Positions 1 to 10,881 of a DNA stretch of 64,000 nucleotides are shown piece after piece. Made by a program: the position numbers and the translations under genes. The first letter of the stretch is position 1; each line of letters opens with the position of its first letter. The notes under the pieces were generated by a model, which did no database searches, had not been told where the DNA came from, and saw only the letters and a program-made list of their open reading frames with translations. The stretch is from contig OX438743.1 in NCBI GenBank assembly GCA_949316235.1, forward strand, positions 40,455,242 to 40,519,241. The letters are read 5' to 3'. Origin of the DNA: Oegoconia quadripuncta. Lineage: Eukaryota > Arthropoda > Insecta > Lepidoptera > Autostichidae.

Positions 1-168
1 GAGGGGTAAATGTTTCTGTGATGAATACGAACATTTATTCCCGAGTCTTGGATATTTATATAAATATTTATGTATGTTTATCCGTTATCTAGTAATCATA
101 ACACAAGCTTTGCTTAGTTTGGGACTAGATGATTGGTGTAAGTGTCCGAAATATTTAAAAATGAAGAA
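1..168 (+). mobile_element. SINE family 1 copy, cut by window edge
   Basis: This is the body and tail of a tRNA-derived SINE. It starts just after the B-box region (GAGGGGTAAATG) and ends at GGTGTAAGTGTCCGAAAT. The same sequence recurs at 625, 14129, 22515, 34142 and 60377, and the full-length copy is at 34142-34378. The tRNA-like head lies before the window start. Confidence 0.85.
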
Positions 169-204
169 AAAAAATCAAATTGAATCATACCCTATACCCT
201 GACA

Positions 205-624
205 TTTTTGAGTATAATCAACATAATAAGTGAATTGACGGTGATTTACGCGAGCAGCCGCCATATTGCTGCAAAATCGATGAAAAATGAAGACTCTGGC
301 ACTGCAACAAAAAAAAGTTTATTACACCGTACGATATGTAAAAATATTGATCGATCGATAGGACCGATCGTTGTGGAGATCTTTGGGGAAGGCCTTTGTC
401 CAGCAGTGGACGTTACTGGTGACTCCACTTCTGGTTACGAACAACTTTCATTAGAAACCATAACCGAATTCAGCCGAAAATTGGCGAACGTCCATACTAA
501 AAGATGGTTTACTTTCGAAATTTTTTTGATAGTATTCATCTATGGTACCTCGGGGAAAGTTGTTCGTATCCAAGAGTACGATCACCAGTTAATGGGAATT
601 ACACGAATTCAAATTCACCCTGTA
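205..624. repeat. Inverted-repeat-containing element, decayed
   Basis: The segment ends in CACCCTG before TA at its junction with a SINE tail at about 625, like the ends of Tc1/mariner-type MITEs. ACGAACAACTTTC near 437 is inverted as GAAAGTTGTTCG near 556. The same ACGAACAACTTT word occurs in the MITE at 1248. It also holds a common lepidopteran LINE-tail phrase (GGCCTTTGTCCAGCAGTGG, about 391-409). The 139-codon open frame across it has no recognisable domain and is treated as chance. Confidence 0.4.
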
Positions 625-745
625 TAAATATTTATGTAGGCATGTTTATCCGTTACCTAGTTTTCATGGTACAAGCTTTGTTTAGTTGATTACTAGATGA
701 TTGGTGTAAGTGTCCGATGTTTATTTTATTTTTTATTTAATTAGT
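625..745 (+). mobile_element. SINE family 1, tail fragment
   Basis: The 3' half of the SINE, from the AATATTTATGTA motif to GGTGTAAGTGTCCGA, followed by a T-rich (TTTTATT) tail. It has no tRNA-like head. The preceding element abuts it directly. Confidence 0.75.
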
Positions 746-1194
746 CTATCTATACATTTTTACATCGATTTGGAGACGTCTTATACGAGAAGCGTATTCG
801 AATAATTCTTTGGCGGGAACTACCTGGAAGCGGTAGGTAAGATAGAAAAGTTTAGGTATGTTATCTGACATCATAATGATAAGGGATGTTACGGATTAAG
901 TTATCTTCACGGTTTTTAGGCTTTGCGTCACACGCTAGCTGTACTATAATTAATATTAGCCTACGCTTTTTATTTCCTGTAATTTATCCAAATAAAAGAC
1001 GCGAGTTAGAACGAGAAAAAGATAATTTTATATTAAAAAAACAGATGGAGTTAATTCCCAGTGAAATTACTATCAGTAAATTTTTGGAAAGTGTTCGATA
1101 GAATTAATAAAATATAAACACATTGATTATCTTTTGTTCTTTATCGTCAAGGGATCGGTTGGGGATTTTTTGCACATGGATAGAGTATCAGTCA
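746..1194. other. No recognisable feature
   Basis: AT-rich sequence. The only open frame is 71 codons with no recognisable motif. I see no repeat shared with the rest of the window. Confidence 0.5.
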
Positions 1195-1247
1195 GTGATA
1201 GAATGAAAAAAAAATCTGACAATTGGTAGCTTGCTTTAGATATAATA

Positions 1248-1510
1248 CACCGTGTAACGGTTAAGTGTAGTCATATTTTAAGGGCTTGTTCTACCCATCA
1301 ATACGAACAACTTTTACTATGGGGGCAACTTCGAAATCGCGAAAAAAAAATGAGCTGTTCCATAGAAAATTTCAATAACCTGCCGATGCAATGTATGAAA
1401 CAGCTGATTTTTTTTTCGCGATTTCGAAGTTGCCCCCATAGTAAAAGTTGTTCGTCTTGATGGGTAGAACAAGCCCTTAAAATATGACTACACTTAACCG
1501 TTACACCCTG
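1248..1510. mobile_element. Palindromic MITE, Tc1/mariner type, TA duplication
   Basis: The two arms of about 118 bp are almost perfect inverted repeats, with only a few mismatches, and enclose a loop of about 27-30 bp. The termini are CACCGTGTAACGG and, on the other strand, CAGGGTGTAACGG. TA lies at 1246-1247 and 1511-1512, as expected for Tc1/mariner-type target duplication. Both arms contain a TATGGGGGCAACTTCG stretch. There is no transposase. Confidence 0.8.
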
Positions 1511-1531
1511 TATAAGATAATAGTAATAAAA

Positions 1532-1614
1532 TATATATGCGTATTTTTTCTATAAGATATAGGTATTTTTAATAGTGTATTATAAATTTGTTGTTTCGTG
1601 TACTTACTTCAAAT
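1532..1614 (+). mobile_element. 83-bp 5'-truncated retroelement tail with 12-bp TSD
   Basis: The segment is flanked by perfect 12-bp direct repeats, ATAGTAATAAAA, at 1520-1531 and 1615-1626. It aligns with the last part of the insertion at 60446-60858, sharing TATAGGTATTTTTAAT, TTATAAATTTGTTGTTTC and the stop-codon region. It is therefore an independent, severely 5'-truncated insertion of the same retroelement, which fits target-primed reverse transcription. Confidence 0.75.
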
Positions 1615-2035
1615 ATAGTAATAAAACATAAACTAATTATTAAAATTACCACTGAATTTCATTATGTCGGAGAATGTATTTAACCCCTGTAACTATTTAT
1701 ATTTATGAAAAATTTGACCGAGGGCAAATATCACGACTCAAACTAGGTATTTTAAGAAATTATAAAGTGGCAATTGATTCATTTTTAGACAATTGCTTTA
1801 GGAGAGCTTAGCATCTTCTACATCGCAATGAAGTTCACAGTGACAACTTTAATGTGTTTTATAACTAAATACCTAAAGCAAGCTAGAGAAATGTCAGAAA
1901 ATATTTTTATTTCATTACTGGTAACTTCGTCCTACAAAAAATCTGGAAGTTTAAAATTATAGGAAGTTACACCACAAACATTGCGTAGTTTTACTGCACT
2001 ATATATTAGGTGTAGGTATTAAGATACACTAATAG

Positions 2036-2280
2036 TACGTTTCTCAAGAAACTTCTTACCACGTACGACCACCCTGTGGAACGGACTTCCGGCAGAGGTA
2101 TTCCCGAACGAGTACGACATTGGAACCTTCAAGAAACGAGCCTACACCTTCCTCAAAGGCCGGCAACGCATCTGTGACCCTTTTGGTGTTGCGGGTGTCC
2201 ATGGGCGGCGGTGATTGCTTTCCATCAGGTGACCCGCATGCTCGTTTGCCGCCCTCTCATATAAAAAAAAAAAGGATTTA
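2036..2280 (+). pseudogene. LINE C-terminus and 3' end (Jockey/CR1 group)
   Basis: Translation from about 2043 gives a typical LINE ORF2 C-terminus: [16 protein letters not shown], then [17 protein letters not shown], ending at a stop after VHGRR. The 3' untranslated region carries the CATCAGGTGA phrase and a poly-A run near 2270. All upstream ORF2 domains are missing, as in a 5'-truncated insertion. Related ends lie at 7440, 18720 and 35636. Confidence 0.75.
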
Positions 2281-2376
2281 ATTTGACCTGACGAAATCCC
2301 TCACAAAGCGCGAGCTTTTTTATTGGTAGGTACAGTCAGAAACATAAAGCTTTCATTTCTAAACAAATTATTTTAA

Positions 2377-2592
2377 ATGTCCGCCTGGGTAGCTGCCATC
2401 ATCCTATCTAAATCTGCCGCCAAACAGCAATGTTAATAGCATTGTTGTGTTCCGGTTGTCAGAGATAAGATAGCCAGTTCCCCAAATATTTGGGTTTCCG
2501 GGTCAGTACACTTCCACCTTCGGATTCATCTTCACTTAACATCAGGTGTGATTGAGGTCAAGAGCTAACCCGTCGTGAATAAAAAAAAAACT
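2377..2592 (+). mobile_element. SINE family 2, head missing
   Basis: It starts at AAATGTCCGCCTGGG, inside the SINE body, and runs through CAGCAATGTTAATAGCATTG and CATCAGGTGTGATTGAGGTC to a poly-A tail. The tRNA-related head (GGCTCAATGTAAAC, GGTTCGATCCCC), seen at 19510 and 23408, is absent. Confidence 0.85.
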
Positions 2593-3110
2593 TAATTTAT
2601 TGAGGAATATTTTTCTATTAGCTATTAGCTAAGTAAGTTACATTCCTATACCTACATATTAATATTTTATAATTAATAAACGCAACTCAACAAAAATCCA
2701 CAAGCTACTTATTCAATCATTCTAATCAGAAATTAATAGGTTACATTGGATGCCTTCTTAAATATTCAAATTTCAGAATGTGCCCATCCACGTACACATA
2801 CAACTGTGTACCTACTATTTTTGTAAATAAGTACACCTACCTATATGTAGGTACATCACTTTCATTCAATAGTTTCACCTGTGTAACGTCATTAGTATAG
2901 GTCATTTGTGTTTACTAGTCGATTTCATTTCATACCAACCAACTTACTATACTAGTGTAGCAAAGACGTTTTTCTTTATCTTGGTCAAAGGACCATCAAA
3001 AGAAGGACCATTTTGGTTCTAATTGTTTCTTTGTTGTATTTTTATGACATATATTATGTGTATACGTTTAATTTTGATAAGTCATGAAATACTTATGCGT
3101 GATCCGTTAG
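2593..3110. other. AT-rich, no recognisable feature
   Basis: No open frame of note and no repeat shared with the rest of the window. There are several TAGGTAC-like short words, which are common background here. Confidence 0.5.
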
Positions 3111-3850
3111 ATGGTTTCATTGAACAGTAGCAAGGTCGCCGGACCAGCCCTCTTCCTGTCCACACCCTATAACAGCGAGACCCCCCCGAAACCCAATAGC
3201 GCGGAAATCCTCACTTCCCTCCCAAAGCCCTCCTCGGATAAAACAGTTGGCGTCGGTAAAACAGCGCCAGGTGTTGAAGTGTTCCGTGGTTGCACCTTTC
3301 TCTTTTCTACAGGTAACGTTATCAGGCCCTCTCACTCTCGCCGCAATTACGCGGGCCGCGAGGTGATCGCGGCAGCAGGCAGAGGACGTTAGCCCGCGAC
3401 TGCCTACCGCATCGCACGCGTCAACACTTAACTCCCAATAGTATCGCAGCCGTGTACCGTGCGTGGCAGGTGTATTTGTTAGTGCCGTGATGTACAAGCC
3501 GTGAAACAGTTCTCCATGTGTGCTTAACTTCCTTCCTGCTCGTGTATCGGATTGACTTCGAGTTTCACTATGGGTGAAGTGAGTACCGTATTTTATTGTC
3601 CGTTGGAATGCGAATGCTCCAGTTAGATCTGACGCTTGTCCTGTGATTGTGATCTGGTGGTTCGTAGGTCGTCGGCACGGGAGTTCATGCGGGCCACAAT
3701 AGGAGGCTGGGCCGGTCGGCTCGCTCGCGTGTTCCTTTAGATTAATTAACACTTTCCTACATGAGAATAATGGTGCGCAAGTTTGGGAATGTGTGTCATA
3801 CATATCGAAGCCCAGTAGAAAGCTGCGAAGCACGAAGACGATTCGCCGGC
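3111..3850 (-). other. GC/CpG-rich island with a 238-codon open frame
   Basis: The base composition contrasts sharply with the AT-rich flanks, and CpG is frequent. The minus-strand frame 3117-3833 stays open for 238 codons, but the protein is Cys-, Arg- and Thr-rich with no domain, signal or repeat I recognise. Such long frames are common in GC-rich DNA because stop codons are AT-rich. On the plus strand an ATGGGTGAA near 3570 runs straight into a GTGAGT donor-like site, so a promoter with a very short first coding exon is an alternative reading. No product is proposed. Confidence 0.25.
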
Positions 3851-4690
3851 CCCGCTTTCCGCTACATCGGTAAAAGCATCGAGATTAACGCTGTACTGTT
3901 ATAATAATCTGATAACGTGTCGATAAATTATCATCGATATTGTTTTTTTTTTCATGCCATCGAGTTTCTTGCGACAAATGAGCGATGATTGCCTTATCTA
4001 GGAAATTATCGACGTCTTGTAGCGATTGTTCGCAAGCAGGAAGTGGCTAGGTATTTAATTGACAAAGAAATATTATTAATATCATAGTTGGCTACAATCG
4101 TAGACGCAGATGGGATAGATAAGTTGGATATCGCAATTCTGCTACCTCGTTAAATCAAGGTTTTATTGCAATAACCCAGTATTGCATATTCTGGTACAGT
4201 CGCGGAGAAAATGTGAGTACAGTTTTCAACCGAATACCGCTAAAATTAAATGATATTTTAAACAAAAGAGGGTTAGCCCGGCGAATTTCGTCAGATGACA
4301 ACACAATACTTAAAACGAGTTACGACTGAAAGTAGGTACCAGGTTTCTCTAGGGTTGCAGAGGTCAAGAGAATTTGTTTCGCATAAAAAAGCGTCACTTC
4401 AGTAGGCCACAGCTCTATTAGATTATGCGGAGAACGACACTTAACCTTAAAAAATATTTCTCTGCATTAGACACAAGGATAATACTTAATTATACATTCT
4501 GTAAATCCTGTTAAGCTGTTATTTTATCGTATTCACTTTCATTTACCTATGATATGAATGACTTAAATTGTTATAGGGATATAATACGTATCTTAATAAG
4601 TATAGCTATAAAGATAGGTAGGTATCTAAGTAGATACTTTATATGTTAATAATTGAAGTGGATATATAATTTTATCATATCGTGTAGTGG
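3851..4690. other. No recognisable feature
   Basis: AT-rich sequence with no long open frame and no repeat that I could match elsewhere in the window. Confidence 0.5.
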
Positions 4691-4899
4691 TTCGTGATTA
4701 AACCGCGTTTTAAAATGTATGCACGTTGACTCTTGCCTTGAAGGGCCAAAAGAAAAGGGACTAGAAAGTAACACACTTGTCACTCATATTTAGGTCGATC
4801 GGGCAGTAAGCAAGGTAAAACAAACAGTAACTTAATGCCACCTAAAAACCAAATCCACTAACAAACTTAACGATTATCTAACCTACTCAAGAGTTTGTG

Positions 4900-5293
4900 A
4901 AACCGTGATCGGCGTCGAAGACCTTGTAAAACTAGTCTATTCTCGAAAAGCGTATACTGCAGAATTCCCCACATTTATAATAAGATTCCAAAATTGATTA
5001 GGGAAGCATTTAAGAGGGAACTTCATGGTCTGTTGGTCCAAAAATGTTATTACACGAATTCTTAGATGACAAGTCCATATAATTGTATTGTAACGCACCT
5101 ATTAATCATACATGCAATGTATTTTATTTGACATAAAGAATTGTATTAGTAAATTAAGTTAATTTTTGTAAATTGTAATTGCTAAAATGTTGTCATATTG
5201 TATGCCTTTACGGCGGAACATAGCGCTCTAAGGATTTTGTAAGACCAAAATGCTACCTGTGATTCACAATAAATGTACTTTGACTTTGACTGA
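4900..5293 (+). pseudogene. LINE C-terminus and 3' UTR, (TTTGAC) tail
   Basis: The last coding stretch reads as a LINE ORF2 C-terminus: VYCRIPHIYNKIPKLIREAF then KRELHGLLVQKCYYTNS and a stop near 5065. IYNKIP corresponds to the FYNKVPVDIQNLP block of the other LINEs in this window. A 3' UTR of about 230 bp ends in AATAAATGTAC and the CTTTGACTTTGACTG tail. It is a different subfamily from 6255 and 9463. Confidence 0.65.
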
Positions 5294-6254
5294 AAATATC
5301 GACTTAGAGGGCAAGGCTAGTAGTCATTAACGAAGTCACATAATATCATAAACTAATTCACTGTGTGTTCACTTGTCGGTGTACTTTGTGAAAATATTTA
5401 TAATATGACGAAAGGGGAATAGTGACACTTATGAAATTAAAACTGGATAGATCCCATATTTATATTTTGCAGTTGTTCTTGGCATATTACCATGTAGGTA
5501 TAAGATTCGAACATTCAGGGGCCCTATTTTCACTCTGTTTATGTATATGTCATAGGTGCATGGTTAAGTTAGCCATTCCAGGGGTCTAAACAAGTTGACA
5601 GTCGAAAAAAACTGATTTTGCTGACTCAGGTTTTAAAGAAAACAGACTTTAACTGACTATTTAGATAGGATTATTTGTAGGTGTTAGGACGTTAGAGATA
5701 TAAACACTTCTTTAAAACAACCGAATAATAAGGATTATACCTACTTACAGTTGAAATAGAAAATGTCTAAAAGTTGTTCAATGCTCGATTACAAAATTAA
5801 CTTATAAAGGAATTAAGATTTCTTAAAGCAATTAGTTATTAGTTAATTTTTCTTCTTATCTATCTTATCGTCTTATCTGGTTCTTATCTCTCTTTAACCA
5901 CAACATCAAGTAACAAATCTTTCAGCTGACCATTTTTTACATCTTTATGCATTATCTATGAGTAGGTACATCACTTATTATAACAACTGAAATATCTGAC
6001 CATTTTCGCGAAAAAACTGATTTTTTCTGACCAATGTAAGTACAAAAAACTGACTTTGTCTGATTTAACTGACCAAATGAATTGAATGCCTAGGCGGGTA
6101 TTTATTATGTATGGCGAACTTTTCCGCTTTTCTAGAAAAGTACTTACTCAGAGCGATTTATTAGGTTGTGTTAAGTTGCTTTGTATACTACCGAGGCGCC
6201 TCACGCAGCATCAGAAAAACAAGGCTTTTTTTCTCACACATATAATTTAGATAT
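5294..6254. other. No gene; clustered CTGAC/CTGATTT words
   Basis: No coding signal. Between 5590 and 6075 the words ACTGATTTT, CTGACTTT and CTGACCA recur irregularly (for example near 5610, 5645, 5930, 6000, 6015 and 6045). They suggest a degenerate short repeat, but no clear period can be assigned. Confidence 0.4.
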
Positions 6255-6971
6255 ACTGGCTGAAAACCTCTTTATATCAGTTATTTCCATAGTATACTGA
6301 CCTACGGCATTCTGTTGTGGGGAAATGCCGCGGACATAAATTGTATCTTTGTTCTGCAGAAACGAGCGGTTCGCGCGATTTACAAACTGGGCCCCAGAGT
6401 GTCTCTTAGGAATAAATTTAAAGAAATTAATATATTAACATTAGCATCGCAATATATTTACGAAAACTTAATGTATGTAAGAAAAAATATAGAATCGTTT
6501 AAGAAAAATAGTGATATACATAATGTTAATACCAGATATAAAAATAAACTTGCTGTTCATGCCAGCCGTTTACACAAAGTCACTAAGTCATTTAAGGGGC
6601 AATGTATACGCTTTTATAATAAGGTTCCAGTGGACATTCAAAATTTACCTTTAAATAAATTCAAAACCATCATAAAACAGACATTATTTACCAAAGGCTA
6701 TTATAAAATTTCTGACTATCTGGATGATAAGCAAGCATGGACATAGACCGCTCGGCGATATTCAGCCTAATTATACAATATAATATAATTGTAACCCAAA
6801 CTTATTTAAAAGAGCAACCCTTGAGTTTCTTGCTCGTTCTTCTCTGGGGAATCTGCTTTGCGAATGAGCAAAAATGTCAATAATTTTAATATTAAGATAA
6901 AAAATGTGACGTTTTCAAGTGATAATCTTTATCCTACGAAATAAATATTTTTTGACTTTGACTTTGACTAT
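6255..6971 (+). pseudogene. LINE ORF2 C-terminus and 3' UTR (Jockey/CR1 group)
   Basis: The open frame begins with SYFHSILTYGILLWGNAAD, the end of the reverse-transcriptase thumb region. It continues through LQKRAVRAIYKLGPR, the FYNKVPVDIQNLPLNKF block and GYYKISDYLDD, and stops at about 6746. The 3' UTR contains AATAAATA and ends in repeated TTTGAC. The reverse-transcriptase core and endonuclease are missing, so this is a 5'-truncated copy. Close relatives lie at 9463 (-), 23800, 26945, 28062 and 51820. The C-terminal frame is undisrupted, which suggests a fairly recent insertion. Confidence 0.8.
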
Positions 6972-7439
6972 CGATAACAACAATTCCACATCGAAATATG
7001 TAAATGCTTGGAAATAGGTAGATACTGTTTTATTAACGTAGTGGTCTACTGACTCCAATAACATTATGGTGTCAAGCAGGCCATTCATTATGGGCAGTGG
7101 TATATGTGATAAGTAGATACACCTAGCTGTAGAACAACTTAACCGAGGTTAACACATTAGAGTCCAAAAAGTCCTGTACCTGGTATGGATAGCACGAAAA
7201 TGGCTGAATCGATTCGAAATCTGGTTTTTGCGAGATAATTTTCAGCCATTTTTGATAGGATGCAACCGTTTCTAAAATATTTCAGTTTTAACAGACTTTG
7301 GTTTATTTACCACCTTGTTTACCTATGCGGTTTAACACTCGGGTGTTTTTTTTTTAATTTCATTTAAAATTATATTCTACAATGACATACTCCCATAATT
7401 AAATACGATATATTACTTTTTTTTTTGTGATTGACTGGA
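6972..7439. other. No recognisable feature
   Basis: AT-rich sequence with homopolymer T runs near 7350 and 7420. No coding signal. Confidence 0.5.
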
Positions 7440-7735
7440 TTCGCGTTTGACCACAATCTCACCTGATGGAAAGTGACGACGTGGTCGAAAATGAAGCACG
7501 CGATCCCAGTAAATGCCTATTCACTATGCTCTTGAAGATCCTAAGGTTGTAGGGTTCAGGAAAGACTGACGCCGGAAGGACGTTCCATGCCTTGGCTGTT
7601 CGGATGATGAATGAAGAATCGAACTTCTTAGTGCGAATATATAAACAAGTTATTTTAAAGCATTGCATAAGTCGTATAAGGCCGTATATACAAAGTACTC
7701 TGTGGTATAAGGTCATTGGAGGTAACAACGCATAG
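7440..7735 (-). pseudogene. LINE C-terminus (CATCAGGTGA-type end)
   Basis: The minus strand encodes FDSSFIIRTAKAWNVLPAS, then NLRIFKSIVNRHLLG, the same C-terminal block as at 2036 ([27 protein letters not shown]). The 3' end carries CATCAGGTGAGATTG next to a homopolymer run at about 7420. The frame is open for 89 codons. Only the C-terminus is present. Confidence 0.7.
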
Positions 7736-8329
7736 TAATCGCATAAGTAGGTACTTACTGATATACTATTATGATCAAGATATATAATTTCAATAAAATG
7801 TAAGTCGGTATCTACCTACTTGTTCGTAAAATATTCGCTTGTAATGCAATATTATCAGGTCTGCACACAATGTCAATACTTGACTGGATCTACTTGACCG
7901 TACGAAGACCAGTTTTAATCCAATAACGACTTATTGATTAATCTACCTATTTAGCTCTGTGTTTTATTTATAATGTTACCATGTGTGTATTATTCGTTCA
8001 CTTAAGACTATATTTAATGCTGTTGGTGTGCTTAATAAAATAAATAAATATTGATTGGTTCAGTCTTTAAAATACTTAAAAACATAAATTGAGAAACGAT
8101 ATAATAATCTCGGTCACGTCAACGGCCACATAGACTTCGAGCATTTATTTCAACATACATGACGTCATTTGTTGAATGTTAAATGCATCTACCTACTGCA
8201 AATAAAAGGGTTTATTGCATTTATCTGTCAGTCAGTATGTCCAAGCTACTATCGCTTCGGAAAGGGAAATCATATATGGTAAAAGAAGCGGCGCAACACA
8301 GATCATTGTTGTCCGTTTTTTTTTTTATA
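7736..8329. other. No recognisable feature
   Basis: AT-rich sequence without a useful open frame or shared repeat. Confidence 0.5.
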
Positions 8330-8830
8330 AAAGTTTTCAATAATACAATTTTGTAATTTTTGGGAGCTGGTCGAAGTAAACCAATGTCATTCAGATAGAA
8401 ATTTTGTAATAATAACTGTTTTTTGCTTATGTTGTTTTTACACGATCTTTAAATTTTTTCTCAGTTAGATTAGGTAATGATATTCTCAGGTATAAGGTTA
8501 TAAAAGCGTATACAATATCCTATAAATGATGTGTTAACTTTGCTTAGTCCGAATGGTAGCCAATTTGCCCTTATATCTCAAATTTAAGTTATGCTTCTCA
8601 CTATTTTTCGAGAATGCAGAAATATTTTTTCGAACAGTTAAAATATTAATTTCTTTTTAAACCTGTCCCGGAGAGAGTCATATCGACGCAGGTTATAAAT
8701 TGCTCGTATTGCTCTCTTTTGCAAAATAAAAATATGTTCTAATGTCAGCTGGTCGTCCCCAAAGCAAAATACCGGATGACATAATACTGTGGAAATAACT
8801 AAAATAACTTTAGAAATCAATATATAAATA
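8330..8830 (-). pseudogene. Decayed LINE C-terminus
   Basis: Reading down the minus strand, LEHIFILQKRAIRAIYNLR and YDSLRDRFKK match the LQKRAVRAIYKLGPRVSLR block at 6360. After stop codons the frame continues with LSKVNTSFIGYCIRFYNLIP, which matches KVTKSFKGQCIRFYNKVP. Several in-frame stops show it is older than the copies at 6255 and 51820. Confidence 0.65.
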
Positions 8831-9349
8831 ACAAATCACGATAAATAGATTAGAAGCCCAAAAACTCTGAATTAGTTATTGGCTAGTCCTATGTGAGCTT
8901 ATTGCACTCTGATTGGCTCTGTACACGTAAATTAAACCCTTCTTGGTAGGACCCCGCCTGTCATACCTTACCTAGTTGACAGAAATAAAATCAAACACAG
9001 GCGTCTAGGGGCTTTGTGGTTAATGATCCGGATATACAAAGCAATCATGACAAAATGGCTGAACCGAATTCCATGAAACATCTAAGAGCAATTTCGCAAA
9101 CATTACGTTTCGAAAATGAACCTGTTCAGTCGTTTCGGTGCTACAATGCCACAGACAAACATAGGCTTCAATTTCTGACGAGTCTGTGCCAATTTATTTG
9201 AACTTTGACCAAGGAAAATAGGTAGGAAGGTACACCGCACATTTTTTTTGGAATTTTAATTAATTCTTCAATTTACGAGTAAATAAAGTAGTAATCGCAC
9301 TGTGTGTACTGGAAATTATATACTTACACATATTTGTCAGGAGTGACCT
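8831..9349. other. Mostly unassigned; a foldback-family fragment near 9050
   Basis: Around 9035-9090, ATGGCTGAACCGAATTCCAT and the following CATCTAAGAGCAATTTCG resemble one arm of the foldback at 10190. The rest shows nothing I can assign. Confidence 0.35.
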
Positions 9350-9460
9350 TTTAACCAACTTCAAATAGGAGGGTAGGCAATATATTTTTTATATTTACGC
9401 CAGTTATGAACCGATTTTGATAAATCTTTTATTGTGAAAGGGACAGGGAATTTGCACTAG
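9350..9460. repeat. Lepidopteran dispersed repeat (AACCAACTTCAAATAGGAG)
   Basis: AACCAACTTCAAATAGGAGG, then GTTATGAACCGATTTTGA. I recognise the phrase as a widespread lepidopteran repeat end. Its inverted counterpart GAAGTCGGTTAA occurs near 20105. Confidence 0.5.
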
Positions 9461-9462
9461 TC

Positions 9463-9965
9463 AAAATCAAAATCAAAAATGCTTTATTTTGTAGGTACAC
9501 AGGGTACACTTAAAATAGACAGATTTTACATTTTTTAAGCTACTGCTTGTTCAAAAGGCAATTTTCCCCTGAGAAGAACAAGCAAGAAACTCGAGAGGTT
9601 GCTCTTTTAAAAAAAAAAGGTTTTTTTATTACAAAATTATAAATTATTATTTTATATTATAATATTTCATTATTAATTGTGAAATAGCCTGGTTATGCGA
9701 ACGGGCTGTTTATGTCGTATATCATCTAAATAATCTGATATTTTATAATATGCATTCTTAATAAGTTTCTGTTTTATAGTATCTTTAAATTTATTGAAAG
9801 GAAGATTTTGTATATCAACAGGAACCTTATTGAAAAAGCGTATACATAACCCTTTGAATGAATTACTGACTTTGCGGAGGCGACTTATGTGACCTGCAAG
9901 TTTATCTTTATTTCTTGTATTGACATCATGTTTATCACTATTTTGCCTAAATGACATGCGCAATA
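9463..9965 (-). pseudogene. LINE ORF2 C-terminus and 3' UTR
   Basis: The minus strand encodes NSDKHDVNTRNKDKLAGH, LRKVSNSFKGLCIRFFNKVP and YYKISDYLDD, then a 3' UTR ending in the reverse complement of CATTTTTGATTTTGATTTTG. It is the same subfamily as 51820-52336 and almost identical in wording. The insertion is truncated upstream of the NSDKHDV block. Confidence 0.8.
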
Positions 9966-10189
9966 AACGTATATGTCGCGCGAGATAATATTTGTCCTGC
10001 TCATTCGCTTGGACGAAATATACAACTATCCCACTCTCATGTCGCGTCGCGCGACAAACGATATGCTGCGGGGGCTGGTGAGGTTGATTGTTTTACCAAT
10101 TGTTGGCGGTTTAGTAAACATCCAAGAAACTATGAACGCAATAATGTCATCCGGGTATACAAGGCAATTGTGTTAATAGTTATATACTC

Positions 10190-10386
10190 GTATCTTCGTA
10201 ACGGCTGAACCGATTTCCATCAAACATGACTAAAAACCACGTCGCGAACACCCTTTTGAAAGTAAATTCTTCGAAGTAATGCGTGGTCTGATTTACGATC
10301 GGTTTTTTTATACATGAAAGAGTAAACGAGGGGACCCTTAGCCATGTTTGATAGAAATCGGTTAAGCTTTTTCGAAGATATTTATC
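10190..10386. mobile_element. Foldback MITE (GGCTGAACCGATTTCCATC arms)
   Basis: TTCGTAACGGCTGAACCG and CATCAAACATG near 10193-10228 answer CATGTTTGATAGAAATCGG and GCTTTTTCGAAGAT near 10342-10378 on the other strand. Related sequences with the GATGAAAATCGG and TTTCGAAGATATTTA words occur at 35480-35620 and 58925-58970. There is no coding capacity. Confidence 0.55.
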
Positions 10387-10437
10387 TTTTAACACTATCT
10401 TCTGGTCTAGGCCTACCTGGGTGATATACTCTATTGT

Positions 10438-10630
10438 TCAATAAATGTTGTCGGGACTTTTCAATGTATACCATACTCGTTTATCGCCCGTGGTTTCGCT
10501 TGCTTTGTTTATTCCGCAGAAACTACTCACTTTTTCGGGATAAAAAATCCTATGTTTTAATACAGGTTATGTTCTACCTATATTCCAAATTTCATCCAAA
10601 TCCGATCATCCGTTTCGCCGTTAACATTGC
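10438..10630 (+). repeat. Dispersed lepidopteran repeat (GCCCGTGGTTTCGCTTGC)
   Basis: GCCCGTGGTTTCGCTTGC, TTTTTCGGGATAAAAAATCC and AAATTTCATCCAAATCCGAT occur in the order I know from a very common lepidopteran repeat. A copy in the other orientation lies at 33125-33320, and fragments lie at 57835 and 58375. Confidence 0.6.
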
Positions 10631-10639
10631 TGTTTGGCG

Positions 10640-10798
10640 GCAGATTTAGACAAGATGGTGGTAGCTAGCTAGGCGGACATTTAATATATAGCTACCACCA
10701 ACCAAACCGAGTACTAAACATGTACCCCGCTGGGGATCGAACCCGCGACCTCCGAAACGTATACCCAATGTTGTTTACATTGAGCCACAGAGGCGGTT
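10640..10798 (-). mobile_element. SINE family 2, head half
   Basis: On the minus strand it reads CCTCTGTGGCTCAATGTAAA (A-box region), then GGTTCGATCCCCAGCGGGGT (B box) and the first half of the body down to TGTCTAAATCTGCCGCC. The tail half is missing. Confidence 0.85.
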
Positions 10799-10881
10799 TT
10801 TCCATTAAGTTCTCCCTCAGTTCAACAACTATTCTACCACCGATTATCATGCGTGTTCAATTTTAACATCAAAATTATTCT

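Larger units (their letters stand above)
1195..1985. mobile_element. Inverted-repeat element, copy A1, with nested insertions
   Basis: The ends are inverted: TCTGACAATTGGTAGCTTGC near 1216 answers CTAAAGCAAGCTAGAG near 1873. A diverged second copy lies at 18228-18915. Aligning the two by eye shows that copy A1 gained a palindromic MITE (1248-1510) and an 83-bp retroelement tail (1532-1614). Without them the unit is about 400-450 bp. No coding capacity is visible, so it looks like a non-autonomous DNA transposon. Confidence 0.6.

Noticed and set aside
208..627. 139-codon open frame at the start of the window
   Set aside because: It crosses a common repeat phrase and ends at a MITE-like terminus. 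No domain and no plausible start context.
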